A DNA stretch of 64,000 nucleotides from Erythrobacter sp. (GCF_024305245.1 NZ_JAMWYX010000008.1:1-64000), one strand, 5' to 3'. Counted from the stretch's first letter, positions 53,351 to 63,940 are shown. Program-made: numbers and translations. Notes: a model not told the origin generated them from the sequence alone.

Positions 53351-53718
53351 TCGCCTCTCCCCGCTTCGCCGTCATCCCCGTCGCACGGCACATTGTCCCC
53401 ATCGACGTGGTCGCTGCCGGTTTCGAGGAAGCTGCGCAGCGCCAGGATCACCACGAACGCGGTCATGCCGAAGGTGATGACGATCGCGGTCAGCACCAGC
53501 GCCTGTGGCAGCGGATCGGTATATTCGGTTACCGCCTTGTCCCAGATCGGCGGGCGGTTCAGCACCAGCCGCCCCGAAGCGAACAGGAACAGGTTCACCG
53601 CATAGGAAAACAGCGTGAGGCCCAGCACCACCTGAAAGGTGCGCGCGCGCAGCGCGAGATAGATACCGCCCGCCACTAGGACGCCGATCGCGCTGGCCAC
53701 CAGGAATTCGTAGGTCAT
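53347..53718 (-). CDS. mrpC: Na+/H+ antiporter subunit C
   Basis: A 123-residue subunit homologous to NuoK. It has three transmembrane helices (LVASAIGVLVAGGIYLALRA, VLGLTLFSYAVNLFLFASG, ALVLTAIVITFGMTAFVVIL) and a short acidic tail (DHVDGDNVPCDGDD). The start is 53718, overlapping the mrpA stop by 4 bases; the longer frame from 53991 is within mrpA. Confidence 0.95.
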   Translation of the reverse strand: MTYEFLVASAIGVLVAGGIYLALRARTFQVVLGLTLFSYAVNLFLFASGRLVLNRPPIWDKAVTEYTDPLPQALVLTAIVITFGMTAFVVILALRSFLETGSDHVDGDNVPCDGDDGEAGRGE

Positions 53719-56579
53719 GGCGCGTCCCCCTGCGCCGTTTCGTCCGCTTCGGCATCCTGCTTTTCGGCATAGGCGCGGGCAGCGCGCTGGGAAATGTGGC
53801 TGAGCTGCGCCAGCGCCAGCAACACCGCGCCGAGCACGGTCAGGAACACCCCTGTATCGAACAGCATCGCGCTTGCCAGTTCGAACTCGCCGATCAGCGG
53901 CAGGGTGAAATAGTCGAAGGTGGAGGTGAGGAACGGTGCGCCGAATGCCATCGAACCCAGCCCGGTCGCCATCGCCACCAGCACTCCCCACGCGATCATC
54001 CGATGTTCGCTGAACCGTCGCCGACGGTCGGTCCAGTCATAGCCCGCCGCGAGATATTGCAACAGGAACGCGATCGCCACCACCAGCGCGGCAATGAACC
54101 CGCCGCCCGGCTGGTTGTGTCCGCGCAGGAACAGGTAGATGCCCACGGTCAGCGTCAGCGGCAGGGCTATGCGGCTGGCCATGACGAACATCATCGGATG
54201 GCTTTCCGGCGAATGCGGCATGTCTTCCTGCCAGCGCGCGAGCCGCGCCCCTGCGCTGCCGCGTGCGGCGCTGTCGAGCAGAGCGAAAATGGCGAGGCCG
54301 GCAATCCCCAGCACGATGATCTCGCCCAGCGTATCGAAGGCGCGGAAATCGACGAGGATCACGTTGACGACATTGGTGCCGCCGCCGCCGAGTTTGGAAT
54401 TGGCGAGGTGGAAGGCGGAAATCGTCTCTCCCGCGCCGCGCGTGAGCATCGCCCAGGCCAGCCCGCCGATCAACACGCCCCCGGCTGTCGCCAGCGCGCC
54501 ATCGCGCCACTTGCGCGGGGAGGAGGAGATCAGCGGCGGTGCCTTGGGCAGCAGGTTGAGCGCCAGCAGCAGCAACAGGATCGTCACCACCTCGACCGAA
54601 ATCTGGGTCAGCGCGAGATCGGGCGCCGAGAACCGCACGAAGGCGAGGCTGACCACAAGCCCGATCACGCTGATATAGACCAGCACCCGGAACCGTTGGC
54701 GCGAATCGTTCACCACCGCCGCCGTCGCCGCAATCATCAGCGCCCAGGCGACAATCGCCGGTGCCGAAGCGGGTATACCCGGCTGCAGGCCTGTGATTGC
54801 CCCGCCACCTTCCAGTGCGCCATCGATGATAAAGGCCACCACCACCCCGAAGGTCATCAGCAGCATCCGCTGGAGCGAGGGCGTGTGGACGGCGACGATC
54901 GCCTTGCGCACCCAGGTGTCGGCAAAACCCAGCGTGGTTTCGAACATGCGCTTGGCATCGCTGTGTGCAATGCTGTCCCACGCCCTGAGCAAGCCTGCGT
55001 GCCGCCACAGCAGCAAAACCCCGCCCGCGACCGCGATCATGCTGAGGATCAGCGCCAGATTGACCCCGTGCCACAGCGCCAGATCGAATTCGGGCGCTGC
55101 GCCGCCGATCACCGCGCCCGTCACCGCGCCCACCAGCGGCCCGGCCAGCAGCATCGGCACGAGGCCCAGCAGCACAGCCAGCGCTGTCAGCAGCGCGGAA
55201 GGCGCCCACATGCCGACGCCCGGATCATGCGCGCGTTCGTGCGGCTCCGCCTCGCGCGGCTGGCCGAAGAACAGGTGCCATGCGAGCCTTAGCGAATAGC
55301 CGACTGAGAAGGTCGCGCCCAAAGTCGCCAGCACCGGCACCAGCCATGGCAGGCCGAACAACGCGATATTGGGGGTTTGGTAAAGCATCAGCTCCTTGGA
55401 AATGAACCCGCCCAGCGGCGGCAGCCCCGCCATCGAGGCCGCCGCGAGCGTTGCGATCAGCGCCGTCACCGGCATCGTCTTGGCCAGCCCGCCCAGCCGC
55501 CGGATATCGCGCGTGCCGGTTTCGTGGTCGACAATGCCTGCGACCATGAACAGCGCCGCCTTGAACGCAGCATGGTTGAGGATGTGCAGCACCGCCGCCA
55601 GCGCCGCCATCTCCAGCGAAAAGCCGAGCAGCATCACCAGCAGGCCCAGTTGGCTGATGGTGGAATAGGCGAGGATGCTTTTCAGATCGTGCCGGAACAG
55701 CGCCACGGTGGCGGCGAACACCATCGTCACCAGTCCGACGCTGCTGACGATCACGGTGTAGGCTTCCGTCCCCGCCAGCACCGGCCACAGCCGCGCGAGC
55801 AGGAACACGCCTGCCTTCACCATCGTCGCCGAATGCAGATAGGCGCTCACCGGCGTGGGGGCAGCCATCGCGTGCGGCAGCCAGAAATGGAACGGGAACT
55901 GCGCCGACTTGGTGAAACAGCCGATCAGGATCAGACCCAGCAGCACCGGATAGAGCGGCGAGGCCTGCACCTGCGCGCCGCGTTCGAGGATTGTGGCGAG
56001 GTCGAACGATCCTGCCGCCAGCCCTAGCAGCACCATCCCCCCGATCAGCGCCAGCCCGCCGCCGCCCGTCACCGCCAGCGCCATACGCGCGCCCTGCCGC
56101 CCTTCGGCCTTGTGCTGCCAGAACCCGATCAGCAGGAACGATGAAAGGCTGGTCAGTTCCCAGAACACCAGCAGCAACAGCACATTGCCCGCCAGCACGA
56201 TGCCCAGCATCGCACCCTGAAACAGCATCAGGCTGGCGAAAAACCGCCCGGTTGCCTCGCCCTTGTAGAGGTAGAAGTGGGCGAAGATCACCACCAGCAG
56301 CCCGATGCCCAGGATCAGACCTGCAAACATCAATCCGAGCGGATCGACCATCAGCGTGAAATCGAGGCCCAGCGCTGGCACCCAGCTGATGCTCGCCGAA
56401 GGCACCTCGCCGCCGATCACCGGTCCTGTCAGCCCCGCCAATAGCAGCAGGCCCGCGCCGCTCGCTGCCCCGGCAACGCCCGAATGCACCGCGCGCGACC
56501 CGGCGTGGAGCAGCGCGATCACCAGCGCGGCAATGAATGGCAGTGCCACGAGTATATATAGCGTCAAGGCGTAAGCCAT
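53715..56579 (-). CDS. mrpA: Na+/H+ antiporter subunit A fused to subunit B
   Basis: The largest Mrp subunit, 954 residues: a NuoL-like part (residues about 1-500) with FPFHFWLPHAMAAPTPVSAY and the catalytic-type lysines, an MbhD/E-like segment, and a C-terminal MnhB domain (about residues 790-935) containing YLFLRGHNQPGGGFIAALVV. It is therefore an A-B fusion, and no separate mrpB is present. It is the first gene of the operon. The complex uses the proton motive force to export Na+ and helps pH and salt tolerance, fitting a marine habit. Confidence 0.96.
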   Translation of the reverse strand: MAYALTLYILVALPFIAALVIALLHAGSRAVHSGVAGAASGAGLLLLAGLTGPVIGGEVPSASISWVPALGLDFTLMVDPLGLMFAGLILGIGLLVVIFAHFYLYKGEATGRFFASLMLFQGAMLGIVLAGNVLLLLVFWELTSLSSFLLIGFWQHKAEGRQGARMALAVTGGGGLALIGGMVLLGLAAGSFDLATILERGAQVQASPLYPVLLGLILIGCFTKSAQFPFHFWLPHAMAAPTPVSAYLHSATMVKAGVFLLARLWPVLAGTEAYTVIVSSVGLVTMVFAATVALFRHDLKSILAYSTISQLGLLVMLLGFSLEMAALAAVLHILNHAAFKAALFMVAGIVDHETGTRDIRRLGGLAKTMPVTALIATLAAASMAGLPPLGGFISKELMLYQTPNIALFGLPWLVPVLATLGATFSVGYSLRLAWHLFFGQPREAEPHERAHDPGVGMWAPSALLTALAVLLGLVPMLLAGPLVGAVTGAVIGGAAPEFDLALWHGVNLALILSMIAVAGGVLLLWRHAGLLRAWDSIAHSDAKRMFETTLGFADTWVRKAIVAVHTPSLQRMLLMTFGVVVAFIIDGALEGGGAITGLQPGIPASAPAIVAWALMIAATAAVVNDSRQRFRVLVYISVIGLVVSLAFVRFSAPDLALTQISVEVVTILLLLLALNLLPKAPPLISSSPRKWRDGALATAGGVLIGGLAWAMLTRGAGETISAFHLANSKLGGGGTNVVNVILVDFRAFDTLGEIIVLGIAGLAIFALLDSAARGSAGARLARWQEDMPHSPESHPMMFVMASRIALPLTLTVGIYLFLRGHNQPGGGFIAALVVAIAFLLQYLAAGYDWTDRRRRFSEHRMIAWGVLVAMATGLGSMAFGAPFLTSTFDYFTLPLIGEFELASAMLFDTGVFLTVLGAVLLALAQLSHISQRAARAYAEKQDAEADETAQGDAP

Positions 56580-56745
56580 TGGCGGTTCCGGTGGCCCTTT
56601 ATGCCAGAAGCGACGTTGCGAGTGCGCCCGCGGGGCGCTTGCCAGCCATAGACGAGGCTTTCGTCACAGGACAAGCACTTGCACCAAACGCGCCGGTCGC
56701 CTTCGGTGTTCCCGGTGCAAGCTGTCGCCCCGGCGGCGTGGGCCG

Positions 56746-57297
56746 TCAGTCGCCTTCGAATTCCATCAGCGTGCGCACTTCGATCCCCGCCTCGCGCAAG
56801 CGAGCAGCGCCGCCGAGATCGGGCAGGTCGATCACGAACAGCGCGTGTTCGATTACGGCTCCGGCGCGGCGCAGCAATTCGGCCGAGGCAAGCGCGGTGC
56901 CTCCGGTGGCGATCAGATCGTCGACCATGACCACCTTCTGGCCCGGTTCGATCGCGCCGGGATCCATCTCCAGCCGATCGCTGCCGTATTCGAGCGCATA
57001 GTCGATGCCGATCGTTTCCATCGGCAGCTTGCCGGGCTTGCGCACCGGAACAAAGCCGATGCCGAGCTGCACCGCCACCGCTGCGCCGAAGATGAAGCCG
57101 CGCGCTTCCATCCCGGCGATCTTGTGCGCCCCTGCCGCGTCCGCCAGCCCGGCAAGGTGATGCACGCTTGCCGCCATGCCTTGATGGTGGCCGATCAGGG
57201 TGGTGATGTCGCGGAACTGGATGCCGGGGTGGGGGAAGTCCGGGATGGTCCGCACCAGTGCCTTGAGCTCTGCGCGGGAGAGATGCGGTGCGGTCAT
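56746..57297 (-). CDS. apt: adenine phosphoribosyltransferase
   Basis: Salvages adenine to AMP with PRPP. The 183-residue type I phosphoribosyltransferase has IPDFPHPGIQFRDITTL, the GMEARGFIFGAAVA segment, FVPVRKPGKLP and the PRPP-binding loop VVMVDDLIATGGTALA. The start is ATG 57297 (MTAPHLSRAE); the frame continues upstream to 57348 through the terminator of the pet operon and is not family-like. Confidence 0.96.
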   Translation of the reverse strand: MTAPHLSRAELKALVRTIPDFPHPGIQFRDITTLIGHHQGMAASVHHLAGLADAAGAHKIAGMEARGFIFGAAVAVQLGIGFVPVRKPGKLPMETIGIDYALEYGSDRLEMDPGAIEPGQKVVMVDDLIATGGTALASAELLRRAGAVIEHALFVIDLPDLGGAARLREAGIEVRTLMEFEGD

Positions 57298-57330
57298 AGC
57301 GTTAGGCCCCTTCGCCTCTGTAAAAGCAGA

Positions 57331-57363
57331 GCGCCCCGCCATCCGCAAGGGATGACGGGGCGC
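57331..57363 (-). terminator. terminator-like hairpin after petC
   Basis: GCGCCCCG and CGGGGCGC pair, then a C-A mismatch and CATCC/GGATG around a GCAA loop. On the minus strand it is followed by TCTGCTTTTAC, a moderate T-run. It separates petC from apt, though apt could still be read through. Confidence 0.65.
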
Positions 57364-57391
57364 CCGTATCGAAGATGCATGCGAGGGAAGC

Positions 57392-58249
57392 TTACTTCTT
57401 TTTCGGCTTCATGCCCGCCCAGATCTGCTTGTATGACAGGAAGGCCAGCGCCGTCGCGAAGATCAGGAAGCCGATCACGAACCAGCCGGTCTGCTTGCGC
57501 TGCACCAGCGAAGGTTCGGCGGTCCAGGTCAGGAACGCGGCGACATCCTTGGACATCTGCGGGATGGTCGCTTCGGTGCCGTCGGCGTAGGATACCTGCC
57601 CGTCGATCACCAGCGGCGGTGCCATGGCGATGTTCACGTTGGGGAAGTGCTTGTTGAAATACAGGCCCGGAGGGGTTTCGAAGCCCACCTTCGCTGCCAG
57701 CTCAGGGTCAGCTTCGCCGTATCCGGTCAGCAGGTCATAGACGTAGTTCGACCCATCGCCCCGCGCCTTCGTCATCAGCGACAGATCGGGCGGAATCGCG
57801 TTGTTGTTGGCTGCCGCGGCCGCGATGTTGTTGGCGAACGGCATGGGGAAGTAATCGGTCGGTTCGCCCGGACGAGTGGTCGTTTCACCGGTATTCGGGT
57901 CGATCCCCGGTACAGTCCAGCTGGCCGCCTCGGCATCAACTTCGGCTTCGGTGTAGCCGAGTTGCTGGAGGTTGCGGAACGCCACGAACTTCAGGCTGTG
58001 GCAGGCCGAGCAGACTTCCTTGTAAACCTGATAGCCGCGCTGCAACTGGGCCACGTCCCACGTGCCGAGCGCGCCGTCGAATGTGAAGCCGCCTTCCGGC
58101 CCGTCGCCGTGCTCGTAGAAGGCATAGGATGCCTGCTTTTCCGCCGGTGGGCCGAAGGCGAAATTGATGAAGCCGGGAACCAGCGACCACAGCACCAGAA
58201 TTGCGGTAATGGCGAGGCCGACGATGATGCCTCCGAGGCGAATAGTCAT
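57392..58249 (-). CDS. petC: cytochrome c1 of the bc1 complex
   Basis: Heme-c subunit of ubiquinol:cytochrome c reductase. The 285-residue protein has an N-terminal membrane signal (LGGIIVGLAITAILVLWSLV), the heme-binding CSACH (Cys80, Cys83, His84), the axial-ligand Met region (NVNIAMAPPL) and a C-terminal membrane anchor (GWFVIGFLIFATALAFLSYK) with a basic end. It is the last gene of petABC, and is followed by a hairpin at 57331. Confidence 0.96.
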   Translation of the reverse strand: MTIRLGGIIVGLAITAILVLWSLVPGFINFAFGPPAEKQASYAFYEHGDGPEGGFTFDGALGTWDVAQLQRGYQVYKEVCSACHSLKFVAFRNLQQLGYTEAEVDAEAASWTVPGIDPNTGETTTRPGEPTDYFPMPFANNIAAAAANNNAIPPDLSLMTKARGDGSNYVYDLLTGYGEADPELAAKVGFETPPGLYFNKHFPNVNIAMAPPLVIDGQVSYADGTEATIPQMSKDVAAFLTWTAEPSLVQRKQTGWFVIGFLIFATALAFLSYKQIWAGMKPKKK

Positions 58250-58303
58250 GACCGAACTCTTTCTCGTTATCGGGTCAAATTGCTTGGGGCTGAAGCCGGC
58301 CGA

Positions 58304-59674
58304 TTACTCGGCCGGTTGCAGCGAACCATCGGGCGAGGAGCCGGGAAGGTCCTGAACCACACCCTCCGGATCGACCTTGCCGCCACCCGACGTGGTGCCG
58401 GGCTTGTCCGACCCGATCACCGCTTCGGTGATCGAGAACGGCAGGGGCTTGGGCACTTCGATCTGGCTGATGATCGGCAGGATCACCAGGAAGTGCATGA
58501 AGTAGTATGCCGTCGCGACCTGGCTGAGGATCACGTAAGGTTCTTCTGCCGGGGCACCGCCGCAGATGGTCAGAACGATCATCGTCGGGATCAGGCCGAA
58601 CCAGAAGAACTTGCGGAACAGCGGACGGTAATGGCCCGAGCGCACCGGACTCTTGTCCAGCCACGGCAGGATGAACCACACCAGGATCGAGGCGAACATC
58701 GCAATCACACCCAGCAGCTTCGCCGGAACGAAGGTGATGCCGAACAGCGCAAGGTCACCGGTGAAAGCGCGCAGGATCGCGTAGAATGGCAGGAAGTACC
58801 ATTCCGGGACGATGTGCGCCGGGGTCGAGAGCGGGTTCGCTTCGATGTAGTTGTCCGGATGGCCAAGAACGTTCGGCAGGAAGAACACGATGGTCGTGAA
58901 CAGGATGAGGACGACCCCAAGCCCGAAGCCGTCCTTCGAAGTGTAATAGGGGTGGAACGGAACCGTATCGCTTTCCTGCTTCACTTCAACACCGGTCGGG
59001 TTGGACGAGCCGGGGATGTGCAGCGCCCAGATGTGCAGGATCACGACGCCCGCGATCACGAAGGGCAGCAGGAAGTGGAGCGAGAAGAAGCGGTTCAATG
59101 CGGCGTTGTCGGGCGCGAAGCCGCCCAGCAGCCACACCTGCAGCGGTTCGCCGATCAGTGGGAGCGCGCTGAACAGCCCGGTAATCACCTGCGCGCCCCA
59201 GAAGCTCATCTGGCCCCAAGGCAGCACGTAACCCATGAAGGCGGTCGCCATCATCAGCAGGAAAATCACCACGCCCAGCAGCCAGATCATCTCGCGCGGG
59301 GCCTTGTAGGACGAATAGAACAGCCCGCGGAAGATGTGCAGGTAGATCACGATGAAGAAGAAGCTCGCCCCGTTGGCGTGGGCGTAACGCAGCATCCAGC
59401 CGTAATTGACGTTGCGCATGATGTGTTCGACCGTGCCGAACGCCACCTGCGCATTGGCCGCATAGTGCATCGCCAGGACAACGCCGGTGACGATCTGCAC
59501 CACCAGGAAGAACCCGGCGAGCACGCCGAAATTCCACATGTAGTTCAGGTTGCGCGGCACCGGATAACCGGCCCCGACCGCGTTGTAGACGAGCCGCGGA
59601 AGCGGCAATTTCTCGTCGATCCACTTTGTAAAAGCGGTTTGCGGTTCATACTGCTTGGCCCAGGCAAAACTCAT
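58304..59674 (-). CDS. petB: cytochrome b of the bc1 complex
   Basis: Membrane core of complex III with two b hemes and both quinone sites. The 456-residue protein starts [20 protein letters not shown]. It has the heme-ligand helices ([40 protein letters not shown]), the Qo-site PEWY motif ([20 protein letters not shown]) and eight transmembrane helices. The C-terminal extension ([20 protein letters not shown]) is Gly/Pro-rich and hydrophilic. It lies 54 bases before petC and 69 bases after petA. Confidence 0.97.
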   Translation of the reverse strand: MSFAWAKQYEPQTAFTKWIDEKLPLPRLVYNAVGAGYPVPRNLNYMWNFGVLAGFFLVVQIVTGVVLAMHYAANAQVAFGTVEHIMRNVNYGWMLRYAHANGASFFFIVIYLHIFRGLFYSSYKAPREMIWLLGVVIFLLMMATAFMGYVLPWGQMSFWGAQVITGLFSALPLIGEPLQVWLLGGFAPDNAALNRFFSLHFLLPFVIAGVVILHIWALHIPGSSNPTGVEVKQESDTVPFHPYYTSKDGFGLGVVLILFTTIVFFLPNVLGHPDNYIEANPLSTPAHIVPEWYFLPFYAILRAFTGDLALFGITFVPAKLLGVIAMFASILVWFILPWLDKSPVRSGHYRPLFRKFFWFGLIPTMIVLTICGGAPAEEPYVILSQVATAYYFMHFLVILPIISQIEVPKPLPFSITEAVIGSDKPGTTSGGGKVDPEGVVQDLPGSSPDGSLQPAE

Positions 59675-59743
59675 GGCGTTCTCTCGGGTTTGATCGAAAT
59701 GGTCAGATCGGGACGATTATCGTTGTCGTTCAGCTACGAAAGC

Positions 59744-60307
59744 TCATCCGACACGGATGACGGCGTCGGAGGTGAACTCGTATTCCGGCACCAGCAGATT
59801 GAGCGGTGCCGGGCCTTTGCGGATGCGCCCCGCGACATCGTAGTGCGAACCATGGCAGGGGCAGAAATAGCCGCCGAACTCGCCCTTGTTCTCGCCTTCG
59901 GCCGCGCCCAGCGGCACGCAGCCGAGGTGGGTGCAAACGCCCATTGTGACCAGAATGTCTTCGTGGCCTTCCTTGGTACGTTCGGCGAGGGTCTGGGGAT
60001 CGCGCATGTCGGCCGCGTCTTCGGCCGTTGCCGCCGCGATTTCCTCGGGCGTGAGGCGCTTCACGAACAGCGGCTGTTTGCGGAACACTGCCTTGATCCC
60101 CTGTCCGGGCTGGATCGCGCTGACATCCACTTCGGTGGTGCTGGCTGCGAGCACATCTGCCGAAGGGGCCATCTGGGTGATCAGCGGGATCAGCACCGAT
60201 GCGGCGCCCACGCCGGCCGTGCTGAGTGCGGCAATGTGAATCCAGTCGCGGCGGCGGACGCCGTCTTCGGTGCCAGTGTCGCTGATAGCGGCCGTGTCAG
60301 AAGCCAT
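59744..60307 (-). CDS. petA: Rieske iron-sulfur subunit of the bc1 complex
   Basis: A 187-residue [2Fe-2S] protein, exported by the Tat route as suggested by VRRRDWIHIAALSTAGVGAA. Cluster ligands are visible in TMGVCTHLGCVPLG (CTHLGC) and FCPCHGSHYDVAGRI (CPCHGS). It is the first gene of petABC; the 227-base region upstream must carry the operon promoter. Confidence 0.97.
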   Translation of the reverse strand: MASDTAAISDTGTEDGVRRRDWIHIAALSTAGVGAASVLIPLITQMAPSADVLAASTTEVDVSAIQPGQGIKAVFRKQPLFVKRLTPEEIAAATAEDAADMRDPQTLAERTKEGHEDILVTMGVCTHLGCVPLGAAEGENKGEFGGYFCPCHGSHYDVAGRIRKGPAPLNLLVPEYEFTSDAVIRVG

Positions 60308-60534
60308 TGTGTCTTACCCTGCTCGTCTTGCCGCGCCGGAGAAACGCTCTGCGCGGCGTGCTGTTTCAGTGGCGGAGCTGATGCCCCATAAGAGTCCGTC
60401 GATTGATTCCTGCCGAGATGCGGGGTGCTGTTCTGTGTGCACCTCGCCCGCAGCGTGGGGGGCAATTAACGGCAATCCAGCGAAAAACCAACCGTGTTTT
60501 AAGCAAGGCCTGTTTGCCTTCGCGCAAGGCGGGG

Positions 60535-61296
60535 TCAATCAAGCGCGATCATACTGATCTGCCTGCCATAATCCGCCTCGCGCGCCTGCTTGGCCCTGCG
60601 ATGCGAATGGTAACGCATGACATGAGAGAAAGTATCCCGGCCAGGATCAGCAATTTTGATGATGCCTGCCTGCGCCAGCCGCGCGGTGATGTAACCGGGA
60701 AGATCGAAGTGCCAGCGGCGCGCCCCGTCACGCAGATCTGCGTCGACGAAAAAGCGTTCATCTTCAGACGCAAAGCGTGCCAGGAACGGCGCATCGACCT
60801 CGTAACTCGGTTGCGCGATCGTCGGCCCGAGTGCGGCCGCGATATGGCCGCGTCGTGCGCCGAGGCTCTCCATCGCAGCGACCGTATTCTCGATCACCCC
60901 GTCCACCGCACCGCGCCAGCCGGCATGGGCTGCGCCCACCACGCCCGCCTCGGTGTCGGCAAAAAGCACCGGGCCACAATCCGCGGTGACGATCCCCAGC
61001 ACGATGCCCGGGGTCGCGGTGACCACCGCATCGGCGACGGGGCGACCTTCGGCGGCGTCATCCCAAGCGGTTTCGACCACCACGACATCGGGCGAATGCA
61101 CCTGATGCGGCGCGGCGAGTCGGCCGCCGGGCCGAATCGCTTCCGCTGCCGCTGCGCGCAGGGCCCGCACCGCCTGCGGATCACCCGGCCCGCCGAATCC
61201 GAATTGGTGCGCGCCGCCCGCACTGCCGAAAAAGCCGTGGCGCACGCCTTCCAGAACCGCGCTGCGCTCGATCGCGAAGGCGGTATCCCTATCCAT
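60535..61296 (-). CDS. pgeF: peptidoglycan editing factor PgeF (laccase-like domain)
   Basis: A 253-residue YfiH/PgeF family enzyme, in which a zinc/copper-type site built from His and Cys hydrolyses wrongly L-Ser-bearing UDP-MurNAc and can also oxidise phenols. Site residues are visible in APHQVHSPD, IVTADCGPVLFAD and VGAAHAGWRGAVDG, with the end MRYHSHRRAKQAREADYGRQ. The start overlaps the pepN stop by 8 bases, so the two genes are co-transcribed. Confidence 0.93.
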   Translation of the reverse strand: MDRDTAFAIERSAVLEGVRHGFFGSAGGAHQFGFGGPGDPQAVRALRAAAAEAIRPGGRLAAPHQVHSPDVVVVETAWDDAAEGRPVADAVVTATPGIVLGIVTADCGPVLFADTEAGVVGAAHAGWRGAVDGVIENTVAAMESLGARRGHIAAALGPTIAQPSYEVDAPFLARFASEDERFFVDADLRDGARRWHFDLPGYITARLAQAGIIKIADPGRDTFSHVMRYHSHRRAKQAREADYGRQISMIALD

Positions 61297-63940
61297 CGAG
61301 ACTGCGGCTGACCTGTTCGAAGGTGTCGCGCGACAGGTTGCCTGCCGCCGCGATGCGTTCCAGCTCCGCCTTCATCAGCGCCGCCCGGCCCGGCTCGATC
61401 CGCCGCCAACGCCCCAGCGAGGGCACGAATCGCGCCGCGGTCTGCGGATTGATCGGATCGAGGGCGAGGATCACGTCGGCCACCATCCGGTATCCTTCGC
61501 CGCTCGCATCATGGAAGCCCTGCGGATTGCCCGCAAACGCCATGTGGAGCGAGCGCACGCGGTTGGGGTTCTTCATGGTGAAGTCGGGATGCTGCGCCAG
61601 TTCGCGCACCTGCGCGATCACATCGGGGTGCAGCGACAAGGCCTGCAATGTGAACCACTTGTCCACCACCAGCGCATTATCGCGGTAGCGATCATGGAAC
61701 GCGGTGAGCCGCTCCGCGCGTTCCGGACACTCGAGCCCGCACAGCACCATCAGCGCGCCCTGCCGGTCGGTCATGTTGTCGGCGGCGTCATATTGCTGCG
61801 CGGCCAGTTTGGCGGCGCGGGCGGGATCGGCGGCGGCGATCAGCGCCAGCGCCTGTGTCTTGACCTTGCGCGCCCCGCGCCCCTCGGGATCGTCCAGCGC
61901 AACCGCACTGGTTCGCCCATGAAGCGCGCCGAGCTCTTCGGACAGCGCGGTGCCGATGGCGGCTTTCAGTCCTTCGCGCGCGGTGTGGATCGCGCCGGGA
62001 TCGGCTTTGCGGTCGCCGGTCGCCAATACCTCGAACAGATAGGTTTCCGACGGCAGGACCATCAATTCGCCGCGCATCGAATCGTCGAGTGCGGCGTCCG
62101 TCAGGATCGCGCGGAACGCCCCGATGACCGCGTTTTCGCCATCGCCGGGCGCTTCCCCGCGTGCCTGTGCAACGAGGTGACCGACGGCAAGCTCCTGCAA
62201 CGCTTCGTAGCGGGCGAAGGGATCGTCGTCGTGGGCGGCGAGGAACACGAGGTCTTCGCGCGCCAGCGTGCGGTCGATCACCACCGGTGCGGTAAAGCCG
62301 CGGTTGATCGAGACGACCGCATCGGGACCGGCGAGGGGGAGAGTGAAGCTCTGCTCCTCGTCCGTCAGCACGATCAGTTGCTCTGCGCCGAGCGCGCCGC
62401 TGCTGCGCGAATGCACCGCGACCCGCAGCGGGATCGGCATCGGCAGCTTGTCGGTCTGGCCGGGGGTGGGCAGCACAGTCTGTTTGAGGGTGAGCGTGAG
62501 TGCATCCCCCGCAACCGCTTGGCGCACGGTTATGCGCGGGGTGCCTGCCTGCGAATACCACCGGCGGAACTGACCAAGATCGATCCCAGCTCCGTCCTCG
62601 ATCGCCTTGACAAAATCCTCGCAGGTCGCCGCCTCGCCATCGTGACGGTCGAAATAGAGGTCGGTCCCAGCGCGGAAGCGTTCGACGCCCACCATGCTGC
62701 GCATCATGCGGATCACCTCGGCGCCCTTGTTATAGACGGTCGCGGTGTAGAAATTGCTGATCTCGCGGTAGCTGTCGGGCCGGATCGGGTGCGCGAGCGG
62801 CCCGGCATCTTCGGGGAACTGCGCCGCGCGCAAGATCCGCACATCCTCGATCCGCTTGACCGCATGCCCACGCATATCCTGCGAAAACAGCTGGTCGCGC
62901 AACACGGTGAAGCCTTCTTTCAGGCTCAGCTGGAACCAGTCGCGGCAGGTAATGCGGTTGCCCGACCAGTTGTGGAAGTACTCGTGCGCGATCACGCCTT
63001 CGACCGCGTCGAAATCGCCATCGGTGGCGGTGTCCGGGTCGGCCAGCACGTATTTGGTGTTGAAGACGTTGAGCCCCTTGTTCTCCATCGCCCCCATGTT
63101 GAAGTCGCTGACCGCGACGATGTTGTAGAGATCGAGGTCATATTCGCGCCCGAAGGTCTCCTCGTCCCATGCCATCGAGCGATGAAGCGATTCGAGTGCG
63201 TGATCGGTCCGCGAAAGGTCTTCGGCGCGGACCCAGATGTTGCATTCGACTTCGCGGCCCGAGGCAGTGGTAAACGGCTTCGAATTCGCCACCAGATCGC
63301 CCGCCACCAGCGCGAACAGATAGGACGGCTTGGGCCAGGGATCGTGCCATTCGGCCCAATGGGTGCCATCGCCGCCTTCGCCCTCGGCGGTGCGGTTGCC
63401 GTTACACAGCAGAATCGGGAACGCGGTTTTCTCGCCGCTCATGCGCACGGTGTAGACCGACAGCACATCGGGCCGGTCAGGGAAGAAGGTAATGCGGCGG
63501 AAGCCTTCGGCCTCGCACTGGGTGCACAGCATTCCGCCCGAGGCATAAAGGCCCATCAGCTGTGTGTTCGCGGTGGGATCGATTTCGGTTTCGATCACGA
63601 TCAGGTGGCTGTCTTCGCGCAGCGGCACGATCAGGTCGGCCCCGTCCATGCGCCAGTCTGCAGGTGCGCCATCGACCGTGACCGCCAGCGGCGTAAGGCT
63701 GTCGCCGTTGAGACGGATGGTATCGGCATGATCGGCCCGCGCATTGCGCTGCACGGTCAGTTCGGCCCGCACACGGGTAGCCTTGATGCCGAGCGCGAAA
63801 TCGAGCTTCACCTCGGGCACCAGCCAGCCGAACGGACGGTAATCTTCGCGCATGATGACCGGCGGCTGATGCGGAGCCGGCGCGGCGTCCGCGAGTTCGG
63901 GGTTGCCTTCGGGGTTCGTCGGGGTGGTTGCGATGTCCAT
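61289..63940 (-). CDS. pepN: aminopeptidase N
   Basis: Zinc M1 metallopeptidase removing N-terminal amino acids from peptides. The start is set at ATG 63940 (MDIATTPTNPEG); the frame also opens at 63976. It has the exopeptidase motif GAMEN (residues 283-287), the zinc site HEYFH (319-323) with its distal Glu342 in SLKEGF, and the C-terminal helical domain of E. coli-type PepN (about residues 540-883). The length, about 883 residues, is normal. It is the first gene of a pepN-pgeF pair. Confidence 0.96.
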   Translation of the reverse strand: MDIATTPTNPEGNPELADAAPAPHQPPVIMREDYRPFGWLVPEVKLDFALGIKATRVRAELTVQRNARADHADTIRLNGDSLTPLAVTVDGAPADWRMDGADLIVPLREDSHLIVIETEIDPTANTQLMGLYASGGMLCTQCEAEGFRRITFFPDRPDVLSVYTVRMSGEKTAFPILLCNGNRTAEGEGGDGTHWAEWHDPWPKPSYLFALVAGDLVANSKPFTTASGREVECNIWVRAEDLSRTDHALESLHRSMAWDEETFGREYDLDLYNIVAVSDFNMGAMENKGLNVFNTKYVLADPDTATDGDFDAVEGVIAHEYFHNWSGNRITCRDWFQLSLKEGFTVLRDQLFSQDMRGHAVKRIEDVRILRAAQFPEDAGPLAHPIRPDSYREISNFYTATVYNKGAEVIRMMRSMVGVERFRAGTDLYFDRHDGEAATCEDFVKAIEDGAGIDLGQFRRWYSQAGTPRITVRQAVAGDALTLTLKQTVLPTPGQTDKLPMPIPLRVAVHSRSSGALGAEQLIVLTDEEQSFTLPLAGPDAVVSINRGFTAPVVIDRTLAREDLVFLAAHDDDPFARYEALQELAVGHLVAQARGEAPGDGENAVIGAFRAILTDAALDDSMRGELMVLPSETYLFEVLATGDRKADPGAIHTAREGLKAAIGTALSEELGALHGRTSAVALDDPEGRGARKVKTQALALIAAADPARAAKLAAQQYDAADNMTDRQGALMVLCGLECPERAERLTAFHDRYRDNALVVDKWFTLQALSLHPDVIAQVRELAQHPDFTMKNPNRVRSLHMAFAGNPQGFHDASGEGYRMVADVILALDPINPQTAARFVPSLGRWRRIEPGRAALMKAELERIAAAGNLSRDTFEQVSRSLDG

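Noticed and set aside
57647..60391. 914-codon plus-strand frame
   Set aside because: Antisense to petABC, whose products are unmistakable.
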